Below the pieces are notes generated by a model. That model made no database searches. It saw only the letters and a list, made by a program, of their open reading frames with translations, and was not told where the DNA came from. The position numbers were made by a program, and so were the translations under genes. From NCBI GenBank assembly GCA_903813345.2, contig CAIIXF020000009.1, forward strand, positions 36,451,759-36,515,758: a stretch of 64,000 bases of DNA. The letters run 5' to 3'. This document shows positions 25,301-44,677 of this stretch, in pieces (the stretch's first letter is position 1; each line of letters opens with the position of its first letter). This DNA comes from Owenia fusiformis. Lineage: Eukaryota; Annelida; Polychaeta; Sabellida; Oweniidae.

Positions 25301-28300
25301 CAGAAATTCTAGTCCAACTTATGGATTCTAGAATGGAAATTTTGGCCCTAATTTACGGGACTGCCATTTTAAAAGAACATGCAGACATATTATGATAAAT
25401 CTAATACAGCAGATATTTAGGCATGATGGGTCGGTCGGTTTAAAACCAGCTATATTCCCGATCATGGTTTCATATTTCTTGTGTTATAATTAGTTGAAAG
25501 CCTGAATTAATTTACGAGATTAATTTACGGGACACATGCTTTTTGAAAATACGAAAATTAACTTAGATTTTTATATCAATTTACTTGTTAGGACCATGAG
25601 ATCGATATGCAACCGAGGAAATAAGTAAGTAATGTCACGCGGTCCTAACTTCGACTGTTACTTTGAATTTTTGACCTACCAGATGTTTGAAAATCAAGGA
25701 TTACGAGTCTCATACTGCACCGTTTTTCTTCAAACTTGTTCCGTTCAAAGCATAATAAAAATCCCTTTCAGATGGTTCATTATTCTCTCAAACAGAGTCC
25801 CTACTTCCAGCGGCATTTTAGTCCCCAGCTGTAAGAAGGCCTTCTAACTAATCCTTGATTTTCAAGCATCTGGTAGGTCAAAAATTCAAATTAACGGTCG
25901 AAGTTAGGACCGCATGAATGTACAATATTTGTCATTTTAGCATTTAGAGGTGTCCCGTAAATTAGGTTCGTAAATTAAATGTGTGTTACAGCAAACTGTT
26001 TATACAATGCGTCATAACTTCTCCAATTTTGATACGAGGCTGGTGAAACTTGGCATTTTTCATCCACAGACCATAGCCATCCATGAATTAAGTAGAGCTA
26101 GATTTTGATTGAGGTCGAAAAATTAATATTATGACACCTCAAAAATCATGCTTAACGGAGAATAAGCGTTAAATGCAGCATTAATAATATACTCAATAAA
26201 GGATTTTTTCTGATATTCTTGAAGTTTTTGAGTGATGTTACCTTCCCATCTAAAAAAATTAAGCGGGAAAACTGGGTTATCGGCCAATAACAGCTAAGAG
26301 TGATTCAAAAAGAGATTCAGTAACAGCAAACCCCAATACCAGATCAAGTGAAAAATATTTGCTGTATTAAAAGTTAAATTACTGCGTCCATAGGTTATTC
26401 TCTCGAACCAAACAAGTAGAAATAGAAAGATAAAGATCTTATCTATAAATAAGTGCAAAATCTGTTAGGGGAAGCAGGTACGATTTTGTATAAGGAAAGT
26501 TTTGAAAGGTGGTCACTTTTTTCTCAAATTTTCCAATTTAGTGACGCATCTTCTGAATTATTCTTTGAGCCTATGAGATCATAACCAAACCCGTCTGGCC
26601 CAGTTATCTACTCCTGACCTCGTAGATCTGGGCCAGACGAGGTCCAATGCTAAAAAGGGGGGATTTACTCTGGAAAAAACATGTCGCTGAATCATCACTT
26701 ATTATTCATTCCCTATTAGCCATCCAACCAAAACATCGGGCTACATGTAAACCCAAGTATTTATTTGAAATAAAGAGTACATAACTTACACGTAAATGTG
26801 GTGTTTTGTTTGTTATTTTGATGTTGAAATGGGCACAACATTTCGTCAATATTTCGTCAGTTCTCCGCACCGAATAAAGTCACGTGATGTGACGTAACAC
26901 AAATGTGATGCGATAATTTTTAAACTTTCATGGAACGAAAATACATTTCCCGGGAATCAATACATTCCAAATATTACGATTTGTTCAGCAGATTTCTTAT
27001 CAAAACGTAGATTACTTTATAAAACAGACGTATCTGTGTTGTATTTAGACAAGAAAGAAATATGGTGGACATTAAATACGATTTTTCAATTTGTTGAACT
27101 GACCGAATGTAGTACTGAACGAAATATGCAGCCGAGACTTCTCGATATTCTACGAGATCACGAACAGATTGCAGAAGAATTTTTCTTTTTGCTGCGTTTA
27201 ATCGTTTTGTTCTTATTTATTAGCCGTCATCCAGCGATGGAAACCTAATATAAATACAAAGTTTGATACAAGGAACAAACACGTAAGTGACTTTTATGAT
27301 GTTTATTCATTTATCAGCACGTATTATACATTGAAAAACCAGTGTGTTTTTTCCAGAGTAAATACCCCATTTTTTGCATTGGAGCTTGTCTGGCCCAGAA
27401 CTACGATATCGAGAGTAGATAACTGGGCCAGACTTACTCCCGTCGAGAGCTACTTAGATTTTGAAAGTATAGCTCTCTATCGCTAGAATCAACAGCTTAA
27501 GAATCCTGACTTCAAAGAAAATTTCAGGGAATTCAGCTGACTCATGTTGCACATTATATACCTGAAAATGTATCCTACATCGCCATCTTTCATTCAGCTC
27601 AACTATAGAACGTCTCACTGCCCTATGTATCGATCAGGACTTCATTTTATTGGTCGTGTCAAAAGTTTCGGCCAGGTATATTCAATATGGCGGCTTGACG
27701 TTTCCCAAGTTGCGCATGCGTCAATAGTATTTCCGTTTAACCGCCATATTGGAAATGGGTATCGAACAAAAAACGATTAGAACTCCTGATCGCCATAGAA
27801 GCACATCCGCGATCCTACATGCACGGGGAAAGTAGACACATATGAGCCCATATGTAGGCTACAGTTTGAGACAAACAGCAAGCCGCTGACTGGCGCTGAT
27901 CAAATTTAGATGTCACAATTCTTCAGCTGGGAGATCCTCCCGATGGAGAGCTATACTTTCAAAATCTAACATGGTAGCTCTCGACGTGAGTAAGGTCAGA
28001 CGGGTTTGGTTAATGAGATCATAGATTAATGCAAAACGATCTGGACAACATCTATGCACAGAGAGCTGCATCTATGAAAAATGTCAATAATTTTTAACTG
28101 AAATTAGCTTTATGACCTCTTGATCTTTGGTTATCGGACATCATAAAAGCGCTCAGCGCGCTTTGTCATTATAACTCCTTTGTATGCATACTGTACATCT
28201 CATATCAGTTTCTGATGGTGATGTGGGCGATAATATAATATTTTGAACATGTTCATACCTTTTTCTATCCTCATCTAAATATTTGGGATCTATTGGCTTC

Positions 28301-28347
28301 AGTTTCTTGTGCTTTCTTGATTTCTGCGGCTTTCCAAGGTTGACCAT
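22393..28347 (-). CDS. CCDC137: CCDC137-like basic coiled-coil protein
   Basis: Six exons: 28347-28259 (ATG), 24633-24431, 24076-23901, 23428-23358, 23108-23023 and 22670-22393 (stop), 903 nt, 300 residues. The N-terminus is MVNLGKPQKSRKHKKLK. The middle has charged helical segments (NRIDRTVQMVISKSKFDDKF, then KKIKKKQKKRLERK). The C-terminal exon opens DKVEFGEVAMAPPTLTAKPR, the block I associate from memory with vertebrate CCDC137, and ends in an arginine/lysine-rich helix (ENAIRQYRELQKAKRNH). Human CCDC137 is of similar length. Known for the family: a nucleolar/chromosome-periphery protein reported to retain the retinoic acid receptor. The many lysine stretches fit nuclear/nucleolar localisation. 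Name rests on motif memory rather than a search. The 3.6-kb first intron is filled with inverted-repeat elements. Confidence 0.75.
25508..25979. mobile_element. Foldback (long inverted-repeat) element
   Basis: The outer ends TTAATTTACGA and TAATTTACGGGACAC at 25508-25540 return inverted at about 25950-25978. An inner arm of about 65 bases (from GCGGTCCTAACTTCG near 25639 to GAAAATCAAGGA near 25702) returns inverted at about 25850-25915. No protein is encoded. It lies in intron 1 of the CCDC137-like gene. Confidence 0.75.
26573..28022. mobile_element. Compound inverted-repeat transposable element with 10-bp target duplication
   Basis: ATGAGATCAT occurs at 26573-26582 and again at 28013-28022, flanking a 1.43-kb block that starts AACCAAACCCGTCTG and ends CAGACGGGTTTGGTT, its reverse complement. 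Inside, about 95 bases at 26588-26682 return inverted at about 27340-27432, and about 55 bases from 27432 return inverted at about 27945-28000. Terminal inverted repeats with a 9-11 bp duplication are typical of Mutator-like elements, so this is a candidate non-autonomous MULE. A 70-codon frame at 27036-27248 inside it is unrecognised. Confidence 0.75.
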
Positions 28348-29274
28348 CTTTATAATTCAACGTCTCGTTTGAATAAAAGACCAATAAGTTGAAAATAATA
28401 AGTTTGGAGTGTTTTTCTTGAGAAGTTCAATTTGGGGTAATCTTTTTCGTCGCCAAATTTATTGTAGAAAGGCCTCCTTAGAATAGCTGCAAAAAGTCAA
28501 TTTGTTCAAAGCAAGTATTTTTGCATCTAATTGTAGTAAGATATGCAATATGATTCAAATAATAAGGTATTTGATTTGGCTAAATTGATGTGTTATTTTT
28601 AATAAGCACACCACAAATTGAAACTTTTAAATTTCCCGGGAAAATTATTATAGATGGCGCCTTAATATGGTAGTCTTGTTTTCACATTTCTCTCCTAATT
28701 ATCCGGATATGACATTATTAATAGGCAGTCAAATCGACAATTATGCCAATATATATTACCATATAGTGTCATAATCGAGAATTAATTGCTTAAACATTAG
28801 AAATAAGATTATCTGTAATGCCTCTAAGAGGGTACCTATCAATTGCTCCTCATTACGAATACCCCAACGCCATCTTGAATTCAAGGCTGAAGGTCAGAAA
28901 TTTTTCGTTTATTTTTTGGTATTTTGAAGGGATTGTGGTACCATAAATAGCTAGATTGTGTCACACTGTTTTGGGAAGAATGTATCTTTCATTTGAAACT
29001 AACAATCTGCTTCTTACCTCTCACATTCCATCCAATTCAGATCAATATCTACAAAAATGTTTTTTTTTCAAAAAAATAAAAATCATGAATTTTGTCATGT
29101 CCTGCAGAAATGCAGGTTTTCCAGGCAGATTATAATACTAACATCCTTTATAATCGTATCAGTATCTCAGCAATGATTCCTCGAGGAAAGATACCAAACT
29201 TGAAAATTTTAAAAATGTCATTGACCACCCTTCAGTTTTCCTCAACATGGGAATGTTGACCCTATGATCTGTAT

Positions 29275-29585
29275 TGAGTACTAGGGCAAAGGGGTATAAC
29301 ATCGACATGTGGGGTAATGTCGACATGAGAGACAGGGTAATTTCGACACTTACCGTTTATAAATAGAATTTATATTTTCTGCCATGTTTGATTTCTGGAA
29401 AAATTAAAGTCCAACGAGATCTTGATCCATGCAAGAAAAAAAAACATGGTTTCCCTCTAGAGCAACTAAATTTGAGCAACTGAACAACAAGGTGTTGAAG
29501 ATACCCCACATGTCGAAGTTATCCCAAAATGGTGTCGACGTTACACCCTTCCCCTTACACTTTTACCTATAGTTTACCCTAGTAT
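29275..29585. mobile_element. Inverted-repeat element rich in GTCGACAT-like motifs
   Basis: The left end contains ACTAGGGCAAAGGGGTATAAC and CATGTGGGGTAATGTCGACA. The right side contains ACCCCACATGTCGAAG, GTGTCGACGTTACACCCTT and TTTACCCTAGTA, inverted. A related fragment (CAAAGGGGTGTAACGTTGAT, TGTGGGGTAATGTTGA) appears at 56308-56352, so the family is dispersed. Confidence 0.55.
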
Positions 29586-29589
29586 GTAT

Positions 29590-29955
29590 CCAACAGACTG
29601 ACTAGAAGTCAGTCTGTTATGATGTACTACTTTCCTATGGAAATTGCAGTGAAATTTTTTGCACAAAATTATCAATTAGAGGAACCATTTCTTCAATAAA
29701 ATAAACATTACAAAATTTCAACTGAATAGTAAGGTACAATTGAATGCAATAAAAAGTAACACAGCTTATTATCAAGTGGAAATAAAGCTAGATGAAGTAA
29801 TAAATGTGCAAATTAATTTTACCCAATCGGCCATTTTGAATAGCACTTCCTATGTAAACAAATATTTAGAATTACCAAACTTTAACACAGGTGCCTTATA
29901 GTCTGAATATTATTCAGACTAAATAGGATATAGTCTATAGTTTACCCCGAAGTGA
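29590..29955 (+). mobile_element. Dispersed repeat, family shared with 53.5-53.9 kb
   Basis: Contains ATTGAATGCAATAAAAAGTA, GTGGAAATAAAGCTAG, GCAAATTAATTTTACCCA and CACTTCCTATGTAAACAAAT. All of these appear reverse-complemented, in inverse order, at about 53590-53760. The ends carry AGTCTGAATATTATTCAGAC-type palindromes, suggesting a short non-autonomous DNA element. Confidence 0.65.
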
Positions 29956-30844
29956 AGTTGTTGAGGACTGATTGCCTATGTTACATTTCAATTGTAAGTT
30001 TTGGTACTGGAGAGAATGTACACATCAATCTAGGTTCTTTGGGAGATTTGACACAATTTTTCTCACAAAGAACTTGGGTCTCACCGCTTATTTAATCCCA
30101 TCTTTAACTATTTGTCTTATGTGTACACAATGGGGGCCTACATTATATTTCAAAAGTCGAAAAATAATGGCGCTAGCTACATGTATGCACACATTTCTTA
30201 CCTCAAGATTCTTAACACCAGAATAATTATTCTATTAAAGCCTAAAAAGTTTTGGCTGTCTCAAATTGCAGAGGTGTATACTGTAGATATACTAATTTGA
30301 TGCTACTTAATTTGGCAGAGTCAGGACTGAGCTCAAGTTTTACCATTGATCTGGAAATAAGAACTTCAGATTCATATGTTCTACTTGCAGTAAGTCTTGG
30401 TATAGCACGGACATCCAGATAGAAATACTTACACAAGTGCAATAATTGCAAATTACAATTTCCCATGGGGATTTTCTAAAATAGATCTGAAAATTGGCGG
30501 ATTTTTAATTTGATGGATTTTTTTTATCAGCCAATCCGTCAAATTATAACAGTAGCAAAATTAAGTGTATCCACAGTACTGTACTTCAATCTATAAATCT
30601 GTCAGTATTCGAAAATGTCCACCATCAAGTCTGGAAATTATTTTGAGTACTTACCAAGTAAGGTTAAGAGTCATATTGTATGCGGCATGCATGTGATTAG
30701 AACTAATTAACTAAATAGTCAAAGCTTTAGTCCACTCTAGCTATTGTATTTGTATGAAACTGAAGGGGGATATCATTATTTGCATGACTGGAAATTTAAC
30801 ATTTTTATTTATACCTTGTCTCTTATAATTTAGATATAAACTAA

Positions 30845-32042
30845 ATGGCAGCTGCACTAATGGCTGGAGTAGCAGATACCGATGGTGAATACACCAACCT
30901 GAAGACCGCTCCCTTTGACTCACGATTTCCAAACCAGAACCAGACTAGGTGAGAAATTTCATTGACTAAAAGCATGAGTTAGTTGTTATTATCACTTCTG
31001 CTTTCAGGTTTAGGATAGTCTTAAATGTGAATTTGGATATTTTTTATGAACCAATAATTTGAGGTGTCACACCAACTCAAATCTCAGGTCAGAAGCCTCA
31101 GGTCGGGTCACAAAAAATGTGTCTAAAAATACTATTTGTTTACAGGAACTGCTGGCAAAACTATGTAGATTTCCATAGATGCCAGAAGATCAAGGGCGAA
31201 GATTATGAACCATGCACTTATTTCTTCAAAGTATACAAGACTTTGTGTCCCGTTGGCTGGGTAAGTATCATAATTGATATTGAATTATTTGAAGTACATG
31301 TTACTTAAAACATTTTGTGATAATTTCATCAGTTGTAATGGCCACATTTGTTTGAATGATTTATCTGTTTGAAAATATATTTCTTTGCATGATTATAGGA
31401 TAAATTGTTCAGTGTTCTAGTTCTACAGTTGAATATATCTATATGAGAAGTGAGTGGAGGGAAACCATATGGATATGGTAAAGGATGAGAAAACCTGAAC
31501 AAAAACCAACTATGAATATCATGTTCTGCTCATACACATAACTAGTTTTCATCATTTACAACAGTATATCATTTCTTATCTTCAAAATTCTGATTTTTGG
31601 TTATAAAACATATGTCATAAGTTTTGTTTTTCCACATATACAGTCTAGAAACAAAACATATCAGTGTGCACATTGCTTTATATGCTTCATTGCTCTGGAA
31701 TTATGGACATTTTGACAATATTAGATTGAGTTTTATTGCGGGAGATTGAAATTGTATCTTTACATGCCTAGTCCATCACAACTGCACATTTGATTATGTT
31801 GAAAACACATGGCATGCACTCACTTTGCATATGGTTTAGTTATCACACATCTAAATGCACCAGCATTTCCATTTCTACCAGAAGTGCATCAAATTCATTG
31901 CAATGTTTCCTTGATGCTGTACATTTGATTGAACTGCATGCCTAGGTAGTTAGTTATGATTATAGTTAAGTTTATTTTTTCCTTTCAGACATCTAAATGG
32001 GATGAACAAATGGAAGCTGGTATATTCCCTGCAAAGATATAA
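30845..32042 (+). CDS. COX6B: Cytochrome c oxidase subunit 6B
   Basis: Three exons: 30845-30948, 31146-31260 and 31989-32042, 273 nt, 90 residues, in the normal size range of about 86-90. Recognised by [20 protein letters not shown] and [13 protein letters not shown]. The paired cysteines are intact: Cys37-X9-Cys47 and Cys58-X10-Cys69, the CX9C-CX10C twin motif of this family that is oxidised by the Mia40 import pathway. The product is a nuclear-encoded peripheral subunit on the intermembrane-space face of complex IV, linking the two monomers near the cytochrome c site. The ATG lies 12 bases after a possible splice acceptor, so an upstream untranslated exon is likely. The N-terminal 15 residues are poorly conserved, as is usual. 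Confidence 0.96.
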
Positions 32043-32413
32043 CAATATTTAATATTAGGACAATTATTTCGTTCAGGATTTTTAGACATTTCCATCAAAC
32101 AGACGTAAAGCATCATATCAAATCCAAAACTGGACTGTAGTCATACATTAGACAAGAAATCAAGCATTTTATCCTTGAATCATTTTTAAACGGGTGCAAA
32201 TAATGACTATATTGAAAAATGATTTGGTGATGATTCATACAATTCTGAATGTCTCCTCTTTACACTTGTATTTATTGTTTTAGGCAGAATTGCCAGTTTG
32301 AAAAGCAAAATGTTTTTTGTGTGACTCAACAGCACTTATAGCCTAGTAAGTGACATAAGAATAATTCTGTAGTCTTGTACATTCACATCTGTACTCATAA
32401 GGTTGTTCTGGTT

Positions 32414-32419
32414 GAATAA
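32414..32419 (+). terminator. Poly(A) signal of COX6B
   Basis: AATAAA in TTGAATAAATATGG, about 370 bases after the COX6B stop codon, is the first canonical hexamer downstream. Confidence 0.5.
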
Positions 32420-32475
32420 ATATGGGTGTGTAACACTATAGATTGATATTTGTTCATGTTGAAATTTGTTTCGTG

Positions 32476-32600
32476 GAAAACGAAATAAGCTAATTGAATT
32501 AAGTAAATGTGAATACCTCTGTCTGTTGCATATGCATATTGCATATACTTCACATTGAAAACGAAGTAAGCTAATAGAATTAAGTAAATGTGAAGACCTC
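32476..32600 (+). repeat. Two-copy short direct repeat
   Basis: A 45-base segment beginning GAAAACGAARTAAGCTAATW and ending GACCTCT or ATACCTCT occurs at 32476-32520 and 32556-32600, an 80-bp period. It follows the COX6B poly(A) signal. Confidence 0.7.
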
Positions 32601-32748
32601 TTTGGAATGTAGCACCTCCTATTGATTCCTATCTCCCAGGTTTGCCTTCAATTCACATCTAACGAATATTTGAAATACTCCAAAAAATTAAGTCCTAAAG
32701 TGTTTTGCTGAGAACTTCAATAGTCTAAAATATGAGGCGAAAACAACA

Positions 32749-32994
32749 TCAAAGGCATTCACCGAGGACATCCATGGGGCCGGGTAGTTCCGCATCAAAG
32801 TGAACTTCTCTATTGCTTGCAATTACCTTCCCTGAGAGTTTTAATTTGTCTTGAAATGAGCAGAAATACTTCAATGAATGCATTGAATCCCATGGCACAT
32901 TCCTGAATATGCAATAGACATTTCCGTCAAACTGTGCCATCTTTTGATTCATCGGAGAAGCAATATGATATATTGACTGGATCGATGATATCAT
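32749..32994 (-). CDS. Unrecognised short open frame, possibly an exon or decayed fragment
   Basis: An 81-codon frame without low complexity. Its latter part (MAQFDGNVYCIFRNV, ELPGPMDVLGE) has balanced amino-acid composition unlike the AT-rich noise nearby. I cannot assign a family. No partner exons were found on the minus strand, so it may be a single exon of an unseen gene, a retrocopy fragment or chance. Confidence 0.2.
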   Translation of the reverse strand: MISSIQSIYHIASPMNQKMAQFDGNVYCIFRNVPWDSMHSLKYFCSFQDKLKLSGKVIASNREVHFDAELPGPMDVLGECL

Positions 32995-33469
32995 TGGTTG
33001 TAGGAGGTTGCGATATATCTATGTAAAAATAGGGTTAATTGTTGCTAATTTTGAAAAAGTACAACCTATGACATCATTGGTTAATGAAAACACAGAATGA
33101 AATCTTGCAGTAAGGACTGATTTGAAAAATGTTGCATGACATCATCAATCAAGCCAATATATTACAGTATTATAGTTTCTCTGAAAGATCAAAAGATGGT
33201 ACCATTTATCAGAAATGTCTATTATCTCAGTAATGAGTAGGTACAAGCGCTTTTTGGATATCGTAATCCCTATGATACTATATTATTTTAGAAGTAACTT
33301 CAAAATAAGATATCATTTTCAGTTGAAACCTGCTTTAAAACTTGTGTAATAAGGAAAATTAAAGTGCAAATCAAATTTCCCTGAAAATTGTTGGATCTGG
33401 TTTACTTTGAAAATGGTGAAGGTGTTAAAAGCTCACAACTGATGCTAGATAACACAATTAAAGAAAGAA

Positions 33470-33712
33470 GTTCAGTGGGGATTTTGGAAATAAGAATCCT
33501 ACGATGTAAGGAGCAGCAATAACGACACTAAATGATGTCAAACAGTTCAGTGAGGACTATAATGGAAATAAGAATCCTAGGGTGTAAGGAGCAGTAATAA
33601 CGACACTAAGTGATGTCAAACAGTTCAGTGAGGACTATAATGGAAATAAGAATCCTATGATATAAGGAGCAGCAATAACAACACTAAATGATGTCAAACA
33701 TTGCAACATTGC
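33470..33712 (+). repeat. Three-copy tandem repeat, about 78-bp period
   Basis: Three consecutive copies of a segment with AGTTCAGTG, GGAAATAAGAATCCTA, GTAAGGAGCAGYAATAACRA and CACTAARTGATGTCAAAC. The copies are about 90 percent similar. The remaining sequence between COX6B and the astacin gene (about 33.7-34.85 kb) holds only an AT dinucleotide run near 34019-34031. Confidence 0.8.
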
Positions 33713-34856
33713 GTTAAGTATTGAATACAGCCTCTCCCAATCTTGACAATTTCACCATCTGCATTAGCTGATAAAAATCAAAAGTTTCCCATAGTGGCTT
33801 GAATATGACCTTATCAGTACAAACTGATTATATATTTATACTGTAAAACTTGTTGGATTTACATATTTAATATCATTGATTCTGCATTATGTAAATATTG
33901 CTTCTTTTGGAATCTAGCCCATAATTGAGAAACAAGGGTGTAAAGAATGATGTCATCTGTCCCAGGGTTTTGAATATGCCATTAGACTATTAGAAATGGG
34001 AGAGTGTCAGAATAAAGATATATATATATATAAAAAATGATTATAAAAACAGAAAATAACAGAAGAAGTAATTCACTCACTACCGGTTTCACTTTTATTC
34101 TTCAGGTAACTGATTATCATTTAAATCGCACATTATGACGCTATACCTTTGATCTTCATTATATTACATGACAAAAGCTTGCAAGTTACAAAGCTGATTA
34201 AACTGTCCTTTCATGACCAGGGGGCAGTGCATTTTGTTTTGATTGAAAATGAGATCTTTTTCCATGAATTGGATAAGGAGTCGAGGTAGATTTTTTCAAG
34301 ATGATCTTTGACTTAAAAATGACCATTACAAGAAAATGGATTTTGAAGTGTGAGTATACTAAGGCATATTGTATGTAAACTTTTCAAGTGATCAAGCTGA
34401 CAATCTCTCCTTTCAAATGGTATGATGTTACCCTATTAGGACAAACTGTGTTATTTGTCTTGGAAGGAAACCTCTCATTTGTTTGTGAAGTTACTAAGCT
34501 TTGGCTTAATTACTGTTACTTGTCAATAGAAACCATCAGCAAAATATTATAGTGAATTTAACATGTAATAAACTAAACAGGTTTTACAGTACACGATTAT
34601 GACTTGCGTTGTAATCATGTATTTGATTAAAAACTATAACATTTCTTAGTATTTGAGGTCATGCCATTGAAAAATATATCAACACTTCAGTTGAATTTGT
34701 AATATCATTAACTTGACTGGTTACTGAAAATATATATTAAATTGCCAATCCCATAACCTCAAGCTACCATACTGCAAATAAACAGCTACCTGATTGGACA
34801 GTTGATGAAATAATCACAATGGTGGATTCTGGGTAATTAACTCTTTTACAGGCAAT

Positions 34857-44124
<9,268 letters not shown>

Positions 44125-44151
44125 ATGATTATACAAGTACAAGTATTATGA

Positions 44152-44157
44152 AATAAA
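44152..44157 (+). terminator. Poly(A) signal of the astacin gene
   Basis: AATAAA 28 bases after the TGA at 44122-44124, implying a very short 3' untranslated region. The opposing gene's candidate signal lies 46 bases further on. Confidence 0.6.
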
Positions 44158-44202
44158 GTCGCAAAGCAATATGTAATTCAAATTCAATTTGTAATTGTTC
44201 AA

Positions 44203-44208
44203 TTTATT
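44203..44208 (-). terminator. Candidate poly(A) signal of eIF3d
   Basis: TTTATT on the plus strand is AATAAA on the minus strand, about 470 bases downstream of the eIF3d stop. Other TTTATT hexamers closer to the stop may compete, so usage is inferred. Confidence 0.35.
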
Positions 44209-44677
44209 AGCTTATTACAGTTGTACATGTTTTCAAAATGCTTGATACAATAAATACATTTACCAAAATCCAATGGTTAATTTTCCTAAGAATTTCTCAT
44301 AGAATACATCCATACAGAAGTATGGAATATATAAAGTATGACACATGGTTTCTAAAGTCTGCAATGTTCATACTGTTGTTGATTATACAAGATTCCAACT
44401 GCTGCTGGGTGGTTATTCTCTAAATTATTGAGTTCCATAGATTGATTAGTGTCCCAATTGATAGCAATTACCTAGTTGTTTTGTCTTCTATTTATCCACA
44501 TCATCTGAAATTAACATAGATTTTTTTTACATTTTTTTTACAGTCAAGACAATACATTATTTTAAAGAACTATTGAGTTATCTCAGACATCAATGAATCA
44601 ATTCAAATATTTCATCAACTATTCTATAGAACTCTGGTTTAGAGTCTACATTATGTAATAAATCAATTCATATTATA

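Larger units (their letters stand above)
28348..30844. other. Divergent intergenic region between CCDC137-like and COX6B
   Basis: This must contain both promoters, as the two genes point away from each other. No TATA box stands out. It carries two repeat elements (about 29275-29585 and 29590-29955). Non-coding first-exon sequence of COX6B may lie here; an acceptor-like AATTTAG ends 12 bases before its ATG. Confidence 0.5.

Noticed and set aside
27036-27248. 70-codon frame inside the compound foldback element as a transposase
   Set aside because: No transposase motif or catalytic triad could be recognised; too short and isolated.
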